Shown: positions 45,700 to 58,356, counted from the first letter of the stretch. The stretch is DNA of 64,000 nucleotides from Boothiomyces macroporosus (GCA_027604185.1 JADGKB010000062.1:18640-82639); one strand, 5' to 3'. Notes: generated by a model from the letters alone, not told the origin. Program-made: numbers and translations.

Positions 45700-48600
45700 A
45701 TGTCATCGGCATTCTTTTTCACCTCTGATTGGGATCGAGATGCCTTTAAAGGCCAGATGCCTGGAAAAGTACCATCGTTCTGATTATAGACTTTTCAGCA
45801 AATTCACATTACAGACAAGGATTTAGAAACAGTGCCGAGAGCAATTTACAATGATTTTGTAGCAGAATTAAAGCTACGCGAGGAGGGGTATTCAGGAAGC
45901 TCTTCCTCGGATATTCGTCCTCTAAAATACATCAATGAACCAGATTTTCTATTGAATTTATGCATGTACTCCAAATCCGAACTGCCAAAAGAGGAACCAG
46001 AAAAATTGTATGAGCAAACCCCTGTAAACTGTAATTGACTGTAGTCGGCAAGCGAAAATAATTTGGGACCAGACGAAAATTCAAGAACAGTTATACTAAC
46101 CGATTGGGGAATCGATATATTAAATTTTTCATTAAAGGATGCAATACCACCAATTGAAAAACCAAATATCACCTCGCCACAAGAAAAGCCTGTGCATATT
46201 TATGGGAAATTTGAAGCTGGACTGGATTTTGCAGTTCATCAACGATACAGCACTCGCCTGAATCGCTTGGCAGCTTCTACCCCGGAAGAAATTGAGAATG
46301 CCTACAAAAACTGTTCCGAAATGATATCTGAAAGGGACAAGGATACTTTAAAGAATGTACTGAAATACAAAAGAAAGGCAGTCAAAAGTGAGCCACTAGC
46401 CAGAGGGTTGAGCTACTTGGGAAGGGGAAGACTCGATGTACGAATGGGATGGTAATTGCAGCTAAAACTAGGGCTAATATGTCACAATTTGACAATCAAA
46501 ACTTTGTTGGTGATATTTCAGAGTCTGCAGTTCGTGAAGATTTGGACAACCAGGCATCCAGCACTTCGTTTGCGGCAGAACTAGCTCAAGCTCCGTATCA
46601 AGCAAAACAGGCTTTATTGAGGAAAGTGTCTAGACAGGGTACTGCTTCAAGATCATCAGCAGCTAGTAGAGCAAGTGTCGAAGGAACAAAGAAACCTTTG
46701 CTTAAATCGCTAGAACAGGAAGCCAAGAGCACTAATTTCCAAGTGGACATGATACACCAATCACCCACAAATGCTATGCTTACCCCAAAAGATATAAATG
46801 ATATTAAAGAGCCTTCTGTCATTTTAGAAACCAAATCAGAACTTTGCGAAAAGCAAGAGCTACACGAAAGACTATTTAAAAAGATCTCGTTATCAAAAGT
46901 TCGTACTTCTACTTCCGAGAGAAAGTCTAGCGTCAAAGAAAAGGTTATTGAATCAGAAAAAGAGGAAATTGATGCTGAGGAGGAAGAAAAGTGGATTCAA
47001 AGCCAAAAAGATGCAATTTTCCAAGCAAGAGTTAGGGAAGATCCTCTAAGCGTCCAAAATGTAAAGTCTGAAGTACCAGTTGATAAATCTGTTCAAACAC
47101 AATCAAAGTTAGGAAAGCTAATCGAAAATTCACCTGAATTGGCGTCGCTTATGTCTCCAAAATTAAACGCTGCTCTCAAAAAGGAGAAGCAAAGAGAAGT
47201 TAGTTTGGTTGCAAATCCAATAACCCCTCAACCACAAGATAATCCATCTTTTCTATCCAGATTTGATAAAATTTTGGAAAGCAACTCAAGGCAAATTGGG
47301 AATGAGGTTATCGCCGAATCACGATTTGACAAATTTGTTACTACTGAATCACCTGAAAAACCTGCAGATGTCAAAAATGAGCCTGCATTACCAAAGAGAA
47401 GCTCTACGGCTTCCAGTGGAAAACAATCCAGACTCGAAAAAATGCTCAATTTGAATCCAGAGCCAGTAACAGAACCAGAACGAGAAACTACCAATAATAC
47501 GAATGAAGGCAACGCTATTAGCATGGAAATAGAACAAGCTAGTAATACTACAGTGGATACAAGTACTAAACAATCTCGTTTGGAGAAACTAATCAATTTG
47601 GAAACAGAGGGCACTTACGAAATATCAGCATCTATTACTACTGCACAACAGTGCAACATGCAGAATCTGGAATCTACCAAAGAAGATGAACTAGTGAGTT
47701 CTTCAGAGCAAACCTCACAATTAAAGGTTGATATCCCAGAAGTGAAAAATGATGCCACAATTTCCAACGCTAATGACCCAGTCCTATCAGCAAAATCAGT
47801 TACAAAGACCGAAACTGTAGCATCATCGATAGTCCTTTCTGAGTCGTCCCCTGTATCAGCACCTCCAATACCACCAGCATCGAGTAAACCTATTCGACCA
47901 CTTGACCATGCACCTTCTGCCAACAATGATCACCTAGAAGTTAATGATGAAGGTTTGCAAAACCGAATTAGTTCATACTCTACTACTGAAACTATTTCTG
48001 AAGGCAAGAAAAAAGGAATCGGTGGTAAAGTAAAGAAATGGGCATCAAAAATTGCAGGGAAGCATTCAGAAGGAAAAAGTGAGGAAAATCTTTCCAAAAG
48101 CTCGGATAGTTTGGCTTCTGTTGATCAATTAAAAGATGAGGAAGAAAGTCCAAAGAAAAAGAAGGGCTTCATGTCTTCAATTGCAAGCAGTTTACACAAA
48201 TCTACACACAGTATTAAGGAAACGGTGGATGAAACCGATGATCAAAGTCATGCTAAATCCACATCTAGTCACCACTCATTGGATGCATTAAATGAGGAAG
48301 GTCAAACGAAAAAGAAGAAAGGGTTTATGTCTTCATTTGGTCTGAGCAAATCTAAAGAAAAGTTGGGCGAAGGCAATAATAGAGCTTCAATTATTGAACC
48401 AATTTCCCAAAAACAGGTTACTGAAGACAAACTGGTGGTTGAAAACAGCTTGGAACCTTCAAATATTAAACAGATTAGTCCTAGCATAGATAGCTTGCCT
48501 GGATTGCCACCGAAAACAACTCAAAAAGTGGAAGGATTGGAATCTAAGCCGATAAATGATTTGCAGAAAGAAACTCTAGATACAAATTATACCAAAATTG

Positions 48601-50789
48601 AGCCTTCTGCTACAATGACTGGACATGAACAAAATCAGAGAAGCGAAATCTCATCACCAGTAGCTCAGTCACAATATATGGTACTTCCAGTCAACAATCA
48701 GCCAATCAGTTTAACTAGGCAAGAAGATAATCAAACTATCGATGCAGACAAGCAAGTTCAAAAGCAAGATATTATGTCAAGATTTGATAAAGTATTGAGT
48801 GAAATTTCACCGGTTTCCGATTCATTAGTTGTCTCCAACGTCTTATTACCAGAATCACCTGTAAAAACAGATACAAAGACTGCTAAAAATACTGATCTCA
48901 GTAAGCCTGTTTTGCAAACGATAGAAAAGACACCATTCAGTAGTGAATCGCCAAAAGCAAGTACTATTGAGCGAAAGGTAGAAGTAAAGGAAAAGTTGGT
49001 TACGAACAGAACAGAAGAAACAAAAGAAAAATTGTCTCCAGATTCGTACACCATCAGCTCAAAAATTGAAATACCACCCCCATTAAAACAAGATGAAAAG
49101 TTAGAATCGAAACCTTATCCTAAAAAAGATATTGCCGTTGTTCAAGATACCGATAAGAGTACAAAGATTGACCAACCAAACCAGGTGATAGCAGAAAAAC
49201 AACCCATCAAAGGTTCTGTTGACGCACCAGTTCCGCAGAAAGAAGTTCCAACTAAGGAAGAAATTGCTCAATCATCTACCGATGCACCAGTTCCGCAGAA
49301 GGAAGCTGTAACCAAGAAAGAAATTGCTCAAACATCTATCAGTGTCCTAGATTCACAAAAAGATCTGCCAGCTAATAATCAGCCTACAAAACCCTCTGCT
49401 GACTTTTCTTTTCAAAAAGAGGAGCAGGCCAAGATGGAAACTGTAAAACCAATGGCTAACGTTCCTCCTCTACAAAAAGAAGAACCAGTTAAGAAACAAG
49501 CTTTAGAAATGGGGCCGGATTTAAAATTGCAGGAAAATATTGGAGACAAACCCAAATCAAATGAAATGTTGGTCCGCTCAACTGATGATATTTCTAGAGG
49601 TACTCCTGTTGGTAAGGTAGAAATGGTAGGGGCTTCCTAATCTAGAATCAAAAACCAGTTAAAGTTGGCCCTAATAGCAAGAGATTCTTGAATGCAATGG
49701 ATATGGCGAAAATCGAATCTGCACAAAAGCCAAGTGAACTTAAGCAGAGTAATCCAGATCTACAATCTACAAATACTCTGAAATCTCAGGAATCACTTCA
49801 AAAACCAGCCGAGCTTCAGCCAAGCCCTGCAGTAGTTCAACCAACAACTTGTGAAAATGTGAAAAAGAGCACTGATAATATTTCAAAAGCAGAGCCAATT
49901 CCATCCAGCAAGTCAGCAAATAATTTGAAAAATCAACCAACAGACTCTGATTCTGAAAAATGGGTAATTAATTTTGATATTAGCTGGAGACTCTGCAGAA
50001 AGTTACGTGGAAAGAGCACAAGTGTGAAGTTCAGATTCTAAAGTTTGAATTGCACGCTTTCGAAGTAGGAAAGAGTAAGTTGATCTCATTGTAGCAAAAC
50101 TATTTAAGCCTTATCTTCCAATTAACTTGAGGCGAATTCTATCGGTGCACATAGAAAAGGAAACCACAGTTGTTTTTCAATGTGTTATTCCACATGAAGA
50201 CAAGAATGGCGGCGAATTCAAAAAAATAGCACTGGGATTTTCATCATCGGATATTGCTAAACAATGGAAGGATCACTTACTAAATTTGTCGTTTGGGGGT
50301 AAATTCAAGCTGAATTAGGTGTCTATGAGGAGTCGACAAAGAGAGGAATACTGATCCTCGCTGAAAAATCTGACAAGGACAGCACCAAATTAGTAGAAAA
50401 ATACATGACAGAAGTGTTTGAAGCATCGAAACGGCCATTCGAATTGAAAGGTAAGGGTTTATTTGATGCTAGTTGTCCAATATAATGAATTTAGTATTTC
50501 CAACATACTAGAAAAACAAGATTTTAAAACACTAGGAAACATTGTGTGTACCAACTCTGATTTTGTTTCTCGCTTGCAGCAGGTATTGGTTCGAAATCAG
50601 CTTTGCAACAATCCAGTGGTGCTAATGACGGAAAAGGATCCAGTAGATGGTGCCTTGGACATTGTTCGATGTAAATAATTACTAACGTAAGCGTCTGTAG
50701 GGAAATCAAAGCTTAATGTTTTACATGTTTCTGGAACCGAGTTTAAGAGGGAAAGTCAAAAGCTACTTGGTATGTTCAAGAAAAAGTAA
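45700..50789 (+). CDS. Giant disordered scaffold with repeated R-[FL]-[DE]-K motif and PH-like C-terminus
   Basis: Ten exons: 45700-45768, 45790-46023, 46045-46451, 46472-49625, 49646-49963, 49984-50074, 50095-50298, 50319-50450, 50473-50670 and 50692-50789; nine introns of 20-22 nt; 1634 aa. I do not recognise the family. The N-terminal ~235 residues look folded and end with LGRGRLDVRMGW. About 1100 disordered Ser/Lys/Glu-rich residues follow, with recurring short motifs: SRFDKILES, SRFDKFVTTE, SRLEKMLNLN, SRLEKLINLE, SRFDKVLSEI, and two KKKGFMSS blocks. The C-terminal ~270 residues look folded: a PH-like start (KWLETLQKVTWKEHKCEVQI... to AKQWKDHLLNL), then alpha/beta sequence ending LLGMFKKK. 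A membrane- or cytoskeleton-linked scaffold is plausible, but this is inference. All nine introns are needed to link the open frames. Confidence 0.7.
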
Positions 50790-50833
50790 TTGATAAATAT
50801 ATCTTTGTTATTACTATTCAATACACGGACAAA

Positions 50834-52843
50834 TTACATGGTTGCTTCCGAAAGTGGAGGAATCTTCATTGACTCTGCATCCAGTAGCTTCAAAATTGAA
50901 TGATTGTCTTCTCTAATGCTTGATTGTCTCCTAACGTATGCAATACGCTCTTCAGAACCACTTTCCTTCCGGAATGTACCTCTCCTGAACAAATCTCTGT
51001 TGACTTGGTTATCTTGATACTCTTCCTTGTTCAAATCTTTCAAGTTTTTTATCCATTGATTAAATTTACCTGCCGTGACATTGTGTCTATTGAATTGCTC
51101 AATGATACTTTCCACTTGGTCGTTTCTAAATGCAGCATCTGCAATTTTGTTGCACACATCACACTTTAGTACATTCATATTTTCTTCTTTCATATCGGAA
51201 ACACATCTTTTACAGAAAGTGTGGCCGCACGGTGATAATGTAACTGGTACATGCAACTGATTTAAACTTTTGGGGCAAATGAACCCCGTCTAATTTAGCC
51301 AAAATTACATGTAGCATCTCTTCGGATAACTGATATTCCAAAAGCTTTTGAATCATGTCTTTTTCTATTGATTTTAGAAAAGCCATTCGTGGATGGAACT
51401 GTTCTTTCTCCATCTCTTTGATTCTCTCACTTAATACTAACATTAGAATTGCTTACGAATTGCCTGTCTGTGCTTCTCTCTAATGATCTGATTTGCGTTG
51501 TCCAGGTCAGCCTTCAAAGATTTTTCTTTTCCTTGATTTAGCCAATCTATTACTTTGCCATTTTTTTTCGATATCGGTAATTAAATCTGCATCAACGGTG
51601 GATCGGATTGCTGCTTCTTCTTGCTTTCTATGGGCAGCAGAAGCGGCAGCCCTTTGCTTCTCTGCCTTTACCACTTCTTCATTCAACTGATTATTCATAT
51701 TCCATAGCTGCTCTTCTTTCCTTTCTAGCTTCTCCTCATAATCAGTGACTGTGTCTGAAAGTTTTTGCAACAGCTCGGATATATATGATTCTTTTCCTGA
51801 TAAATTCTGTTCACAAACTTTCAACACTTCCTCTACTTCTGCTTTTGCTTTTAAAGCTGCCGCAAGCTCTGCTTGAACATTTTTCTTTTGTTTCGTACGG
51901 TAAGAAAAGATTTACCAAAGCAAGCTGACAGGCATTCTTGGCTTCCTCAACTTCTAAAGTCAATTCGTCGCATTCATGTTTCTTCAAGTCAAAGTTCTTT
52001 TTGACAACCTGATAATTTGACGTTACGTCTTTGTTTGCATCAATGAGCTCTCTTATTCTTTTTTGTAACTGATCGTTTTCCTGACCCAATGTAGTCCCAG
52101 ATTCCATCAGCTGCTCAGTTTTGTGCTGGAGCTCCACATTTTCTTTTGAAAGTACATCCAGGTTCCTTTGGTATTTTATAATTTCCACTTTAAGCTCGTC
52201 CACTTTAAATAATTTGTCACTAGGATAAATTTTAAACCACCTAACTGCCTTTCTTTCTTTTTCAATTATCTCATTGAGCTCCTTGATGGTTTTATCTCTT
52301 GCAAGTATGGCAGCAGTTTCCCCTACCTTTTGCCTACATTAGTGCATATTACTCTCGATATTCTTGGAACTCTCTAGTTATCTTGTCCAAAGATTCTTTC
52401 AAAGCGAGGTTCTCATTTTGCAACTCTATACGCGTCCGGGTTTCCTGTAAAAGCATCCGCTCAGTTTCTTCCCTACAATTAACGAAAGATACTGCGATCG
52501 GTCAAATCTTTTCGCATGCGCTATTTCAACTCTTAAATCTGAAATCGTTTCGATTTTCTTTTTCAGCTCCTCGCTCATATTCTGGTTTTCAAATTGCAAC
52601 TGAACAATGATTTCAGCATTTCTAAGGCATTCCCTAATTAAATCTACATGAGATAAGCCGTACTTTTGTTTCTTTCAAATGAATATTCACAATAGGCTTT
52701 TAGTTTGGGGACTGTGATATTTGCTAAGGTGAATTTCACTTACACTCTGGTGGCGATAGTACTTCAAATATGCTGGGGACGGTAACTGGCGGCTGGTTCA
52801 CTTGCGATGTATTGGATTTCAGACTTGGCAATCTAGGAAGCAT
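50834..52843 (-). CDS. Coiled-coil protein with C-terminal RING/U-box-like domain
   Basis: Exons 52843-52744, 52723-52664, 52643-52493, 52472-52353, 52333-51916, 51884-51554, 51531-51457, 51436-51309 and 51289-50834; eight introns (20, 20, 20, 19, 31, 22, 20, 19 nt); 612 aa. After a Ser/Pro-rich leader, residues ~50-440 are near-continuous coiled coil. Near residue 465 comes a RING-like cluster: FICPKSLNQLHVPV, LSPCGHTFCKRCV, KCDVCNK. The first pair is C-x3-S, not C-x2-C, so it is partly U-box-like and may not bind the first zinc normally. A helical tail follows. It could be a ubiquitin ligase with a long dimerising stalk; some basal-body proteins have this build, but I cannot name an orthologue. 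The 31-nt intron (51885-51915) is the longest simple one. Confidence 0.7.
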
Positions 52844-53138
52844 TGAAAGTAACAAAGTGACGTCGCCTGTGGAAATTTTGAATGTGAACTGAAATAGTTG
52901 TGTTTCTAGTCATCTCAAGCTTATTTACTCAACAGGGAACATGTGAAAAACACAGGATATTTTAATGTGATCGGAAACGCATATGGGGCATAACCTGGAA
53001 TTCACCGTTTAGATCAGTGAAGGACAAGCCCATTTGAACGAATAGATGGAACACCCTTGCTCATCCAATGTCATGATGAGAGATCAACTGTGGCTTGAAC
53101 ACTAATTAAAACGAGAACGCCCAACATTTTTCACCGAA

Positions 53139-55852
53139 ATGACAGGGGAGAAGAATAAGAATGCAGGACGAGTTCGCAGCGCTACTGGCCCTACCGCGAT
53201 GTATCCGGGTTGGAAGCCATCTCCAGAGATTGCTGCCAGATGGAAGAAACTAACCGCCCCAAAAGAGTTGACGGAAGAACACATCCAAGAAGAATTTGTA
53301 AACCATGCGACCAAAACCTTGGCGCGAAGTGCATTTAATATGGATGATTTCGCCGCTTATCAAGCATCTGCCTATAGTGTTCGAGATCAATTGATCGATC
53401 AATGGAACTCTACCCAGATGTACCATACTACTGTCTCTCCAAAGAGAGTATATTACCTTTCACTTGAATTCTTGATTGGTAGAAGTATGGACAATGCGTT
53501 ATTAAATCTCGGCATCAAAGATCGCTATGCTAATGCAATCGACAAGTTGGGATTTAACATGGAGGATCTCGTTGAACAAGAGACTGACGCAGCTCTCGGC
53601 AATGGTGGGCTTGGGAGATTAGCCGCTTGTTTCATGGACAGCTTGGCTACATTAGATTACCCTGGTAATTAAGATTGCTAACCCATAGCTTGGGGATACG
53701 GTATCCGCTATAACTATGGAATATTTGAACAAAGCATTGTTGATGGGTACCAAACTGAGCATCCGGATTATTGGTTGACTTTTGGCAATCCATGGGAAAT
53801 CCAAAGATTGGATATCACTTATCCGGTTGCTTTTGGTGGAACTGTAATTCGCTCAAAAGGTGCTTCCGGTGGATTTGTTTACACCTGGGAGCCAACTGAG
53901 CGAGTAGTTGCAGTTGCCCACGACTTTCCAATCCCTGGATTTGGAACAAAGTCTACGATTAATATCCGCTTATGGAGCTCAAAACCATCAAATGAATTTG
54001 ACTTTGCTAGCTTCAATGCCGGAGAGTATGAAAAATCTGTGAAAGAACAAACAGATGCTGAAAACATTACTTCTTGCTTGTACCCAAATGACAACCACTA
54101 TATTGGCAAAAAACTAAGACTAAAACAGCAATACTTTTTCGTATGCGCTACTCTGCAAGATATTATTCGTAGGTTCAAGAAAACTGGAGAACCTTGGTCT
54201 GAATTCCCTAAACATGTTGCAATTCAATTGAATGACACTCATCCAACTATTGGTATTGTTGAACTTCAAAGAATTCTTATCGATGAAGAAGGCCTTGATT
54301 GGGATGGCGCCTGGAAGATTGTTACCAAAGTTTATTCATGTAAACATTTCTCATTTTAGACACTAATCACACTGTATTACCCGAAGCTCTAGAAAAGTGG
54401 ACCGTGCCATTGTTGAAGGAATTGCTTCCACGACACATGATGATTATTTTTGATATTAACCTGTTCTTTTTACAATCAGTTGAACGAAGGTACCCAGGTG
54501 ATCGAGAAAAGCTCCGAAGAATGTCAATTATTGAAGAAGGAGTTCCTCAATCAGTTAGAATGGCCTATTTGGCAGTTGTTTGTTGTCACACCGTTAATGG
54601 AGTTGCAGAGTTGCATTCTGATTTGGTTCAAAAGCAACTGTTCTCTGAATTTGTAGAGTACTTTGGTGCGGGCAGATTTACGAATGTTACAAATGGTGTA
54701 ACCCCAAGAAGATGGCTTCATCAGGCTAACCCAAGACTAAGTGCCCTCATTACAAAGACTCTCAAGAGCCAGCATTGGTTGAAAGACCTCTCCGAATTGG
54801 CTAAACTTAAACAATTCGCTTCAGACCCAGAATTCCAAAGGAAATGGATGGAAATTAAAGCATCAAACAAGAAACGTCTTGCTGAGCATATTGCTGCTCA
54901 CTGCAATGTGTACGTTAATCCTGATGCGATTTTCGATGTCCAAGTAATACTGTTCTAATACCAAGTGCAAACGTATTCACGAATACAAACGTCAGTTTAT
55001 GAATATTTTGCAAGTCATTCACCGTTACGAAGAGCTGCAAAAGATGACTGACGAAGTATTGGCAAAGCAAGTACCGCGAGTGGTAATATTTGCTGGTAAG
55101 AGTGCTCCTGGTTACTATATTGCAAAAATGGTAATCAAGCTCATCAACAATGCTGCGAATGTCATCAATTACAATTTGAGAACATCAAAGTATCTCCAGT
55201 TAGTATTCATTCCAAACTATAATGTGTCTCTGGCTGGTATACCATTATTGATGTAGAAATTATCATCCCTGCAAGTGATATTTCCCAACATATTTCAACT
55301 GCTGGCACTGAAGCATCTGGAACGTCCAATATGAAATTTGTCTTGAATGGAGGATTGATTGTTGGTACTGTTGACGGCGCTAACATTGAAATTGGTGAAG
55401 AAACTGGCCCTGAAAACATCTTTTTGTTTGGTGTGCTGACACCTGAGGTTGAGGATATCCGCCACAAGCAAACCTACGGAACCGGCATTAAAGTTGATCC
55501 AAAGTTGGATTCGGTAGTTGAATCTATTAGGGACGGCACCTATGGCCAACCTGCGATTTTCGAGCCTTTGCTTCGTAACGCATTTCTAATTTAGAAACTC
55601 TTCAAACCGATCACTATCTACTTCATTCAGATTTCTCGGACTGTATTTCACTTTTTAACAATAGACATTGACACTATGCGAAAAGTGGATGCCTGTTTCC
55701 AAAATAAGGCAGAATGGGCAAAGAAGTCTATTCTTGCTGCTGCCAGTATGGGCAAGTTTAGCAGTGACAGGTAACTTTTTAATTTACTCAGATCAATTAA
55801 CGATTATGCAAAGAATATCTGGCATATCTCTCCACTTCCACCGCCTGAATAA
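53139..55852 (+). CDS. GPH1: Glycogen phosphorylase
   Basis: Eight exons: 53139-53664, 53689-54339, 54360-54943, 54966-55236, 55257-55574, 55595-55642, 55665-55770 and 55792-55852; seven introns of 20-24 nt; 854 aa (typical 840-900). It releases glucose-1-phosphate from glycogen using pyridoxal phosphate. Family blocks in order are [96 protein letters not shown] (PLP Lys near residue 704) and [10 protein letters not shown] at the end. In the KRIHEYKRQ block the preceding residue is Cys (DVQCKRIHEY) where most have Val. The N-terminal Ser/Thr region is short. A 295-bp divergent promoter is shared with the RING gene. Confidence 0.96.
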
Positions 55853-55973
55853 AGCCTTTTCAGTTCATTATTATTTACTCTCACTTCTTTACTGACCCGC
55901 GCTTTGGGGCTCATTTGAGGCGTATAGTGCGCCTCCATATTAAATCCAATGGAAGAAAATACTTTGTAGTAAA

Positions 55974-57686
55974 ATGGAAGAAGACGTTCTTTTCTTCAAC
56001 TCGCTTGATAGAGCAATAATTAAAAAATATACTTTGGAAAATAATTCAAATTCTATTGTAATTCCGGATGGCAAACAAAAGTCGACATTGTCACCTGTCA
56101 AAAGTACAGTCAGCGAATCTTCAACTATTTTGGAAGTTAGCTCTACCGGCATATTCCCAGCAGAACGTAGGCCCTCCAACAACTCTGTCAAATCTGCAAA
56201 AACGGATATTTCAGAGGGCCAAAAAGGGGAATCCAGCTTTTCTTTGGGCCAGTTGATATTTACTTCTTTATTTGGCTCAACAGAAGAAAAACCATGGCCG
56301 GTTTTTATTTCAAAATTAATAGATGGATTTGCCAGTGGCGCTTTGATTGATCAGAACGTCCTGTATCTGATTATGGAACCAGAGAATGGATTGGTAACTG
56401 CTGAGATTTTGGATAAAAAACTGTTTTCGGCAGAAGTTGGAATATACAAAGATCCGTTTCACGGATCGCAAACCATTATATCCCCAAGTACCAGCCTTAC
56501 GCCAGATATCCGGAACTTTGTTTCTGGAATACTAAACGAGGTGAAAACTGAATCTGCTGCGGATATGCTCAGGGTTGGTTTGATCTATTATAACGGTATT
56601 GGGATTCCCAAAGACTATTCTATTGCGTTCAAGTGGTTTGTGGAAGCGTCCAAGAAAAAAAGTTTGGAGGCTTTAGTATACGTTGGTGTATGCTATCTGA
56701 AAGGAGAAGGCACAACCAAGAATGAGGCTTTGGCATTTCAACACTTTCAAAAAGCTGCAAAACAAAAAGATTCCTTGGCAATGCTGTATTTTTCAACTTG
56801 TTATAGAAATGGAATTGGGTGTGAAATAGATGTGGATAGGGCTAGGAAATGGCTGGAGCGAAGCGCAAATACCAATGCAGATGCACAATTTCAGATGGCA
56901 GTAGACTATGAAACCGGGTCAGGCATTTTCCCACAAAATAGAGCACAATCCTTGGAGCATTACAAAAAAGCTGCGATCAATGGACACGTGCTTGCAGCTC
57001 ATAACCTTGGCTGTATATATAGAAGTGGACGATCAGTTGATGTTGACTATCATCAATCTTTGAAATGGTTTACACTAGCAGCCGAAAAGGGGCATGCTCC
57101 CTCACAAAATAACCTTGCGTATTTGTTTGAGCATGGGCTAGGGCAGGATGAAGATTACAAATCCGCCTTATACTGGTACCAAAAGAGTTGCAATCAGAAA
57201 TATCCTCCTGCGCAAAACAACTTGGCGTTTTTATACATGAATGGTAAAGGAGTCGCAAAAGATTCCAAGATGGCTTTCAATTTGTATACACTTAGTGCAG
57301 CGCAGGGCTATGTCGAGGCACAACATCATTTGGCGAGGTGCTACCTGGTTGGCGAAGGAACAGAGCAAGATATCAAGCAAGCGCACTACTGGTATGGTAT
57401 GGCAGCAGCAGCGGGTAACCCCAACTCATACAATGATCTTGGACTCTGCTACGAGTATGGGATTGGTGTCCCATTGGATAAAATGCAGGCTTTGCAAAAT
57501 TATCAGATGGCGGCTAATTTTGGTGAAGTTTCCGCACTATTTAATCTTGCAGATTTATATGAAAATGAATTTTTCAACTATCCAATGGCTCTAAAGTTTT
57601 ACAAAATGGCCTCATCAAAGGGCGATCTACAGTCTCTACAGCGTATGGAGCAGCTAGAATTGGAGTGCCGTACGCACAAAGACTAG
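55974..57686 (+). CDS. Sel1-repeat (TPR-like) protein
   Basis: Single exon, 570 aa. Residues ~1-190 are a Ser-rich leader plus a mixed region (SFSLGQLIFTSLFGS...). From about 195 to 560 there are some ten Sel1-type repeats of 36-38 residues with the A-x2-x-G-x3-x2-G-G/x-D pattern (for example YYNGIGIPKDYSIAFKWFVEA, CYLKGEGTTKNEALAFQHF, YMNGKGVAKDSKMAFNLY). Such proteins are adaptors: in fungi Skt5/Chs4 activates chitin synthase III, and Hrd3 serves ER degradation. There is no CaaX box at the C-terminus (ECRTHKD) and no membrane anchor, so neither identity can be assigned. The lack of introns in 1.7 kb stands out beside its neighbours. Confidence 0.85.
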   Translation: MEEDVLFFNSLDRAIIKKYTLENNSNSIVIPDGKQKSTLSPVKSTVSESSTILEVSSTGIFPAERRPSNNSVKSAKTDISEGQKGESSFSLGQLIFTSLFGSTEEKPWPVFISKLIDGFASGALIDQNVLYLIMEPENGLVTAEILDKKLFSAEVGIYKDPFHGSQTIISPSTSLTPDIRNFVSGILNEVKTESAADMLRVGLIYYNGIGIPKDYSIAFKWFVEASKKKSLEALVYVGVCYLKGEGTTKNEALAFQHFQKAAKQKDSLAMLYFSTCYRNGIGCEIDVDRARKWLERSANTNADAQFQMAVDYETGSGIFPQNRAQSLEHYKKAAINGHVLAAHNLGCIYRSGRSVDVDYHQSLKWFTLAAEKGHAPSQNNLAYLFEHGLGQDEDYKSALYWYQKSCNQKYPPAQNNLAFLYMNGKGVAKDSKMAFNLYTLSAAQGYVEAQHHLARCYLVGEGTEQDIKQAHYWYGMAAAAGNPNSYNDLGLCYEYGIGVPLDKMQALQNYQMAANFGEVSALFNLADLYENEFFNYPMALKFYKMASSKGDLQSLQRMEQLELECRTHKD

Positions 57687-57864
57687 TAGATAATCTAATA
57701 TAGTATATTCCATATTTTAATTGCCTTTTGCAAAATATCGTGTTCAAATAATTAGAGCAGCCTTCAAAGTTAACCTTCGCGATTCAAACAATAGCATGAC
57801 GTGATCAAGGTATGATGATGGAAGCGCATTCAATTTTTACACGCTAGAAGATATTAACAAGTAA

Positions 57865-58356
57865 ATGACTACACCTTCTATTCATCCTCAATTCAGATCA
57901 AAGGCAGTATGTAATTTGAATTGCAAGCACTGCGCAACTCCAATTTGTTCTAGAGGAATGAAGGCTATACTTCTTGGAGATACTCGAGTAATCGATAATT
58001 CATTGTAGGTCGAATTATTCTCCACAGATATTCCACCGTACATGTAAATTAAAACTGATCGGAAGGGTAGAACTAGTGGATAAGGACTATATGACCAGGA
58101 ATTGCAGATGCAGGATAAGAGATGTCGCATGCTTGAGATGGTAATAATTATTAACCGTAGCGGAAATGTCATTGGCTATCATGTAACCCAACCCTGCGAG
58201 AGATGTCTAGAATCATGTAATAATGGCCACTTTTGGATGTTCTTATCTGATGGTGTTTCTGCTCAAGAAAGACTCGATAAACTAGGTAATTTCTGTCGCT
58301 TAAATTCCAGGACAAAAGCAATTGCTGTGGGTCCACCTGGCCTCAAAAGAATATAA
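57865..58356 (+). CDS. FAM72: FAM72-family zinc-binding protein
   Basis: Exons 57865-57987, 58009-58043, 58066-58140 and 58161-58356; introns of 21, 22 and 20 nt; 142 aa (human FAM72A 149 aa). Matches to remembered FAM72A are collinear: CSRGMKAILLGDT (human SSRGMKAVLLADT), VELFSTDIPP, the Cys-rich [21 protein letters not shown] and CLESCNNGHFWMF. Six or more Cys in CxC and CxxC pairs suggest zinc binding. Human FAM72A binds the uracil glycosylase UNG2 and targets it for degradation; FAM72 genes are also expressed in dividing cells. What it does in a fungus is unknown. The second exon is only 35 nt. Confidence 0.9.

Noticed and set aside
45769..45798. 30-nt intron in the scaffold gene
   Set aside because: An internal AG gives a 21-nt intron (45769-45789) that is also in frame and fits the local length rule.
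47263..49054. Antisense ORFs under the scaffold gene
   Set aside because: They are mirror frames of Ser/Lys/Glu-rich coding sequence, with no supporting features.
5176..55852. Frameshifted pseudogenes (broken focadhesin, VPS8, CFAP54, glycogen phosphorylase)
   Set aside because: Every break coincides with a GT...AG stretch of 18-24 nt, and conserved motifs resume exactly after it. Random frameshifts would not do this dozens of times.
58038..58065. 28-nt intron in FAM72
   Set aside because: A 22-nt intron at 58044-58065 also keeps the frame, keeps two more residues and fits the local length rule.
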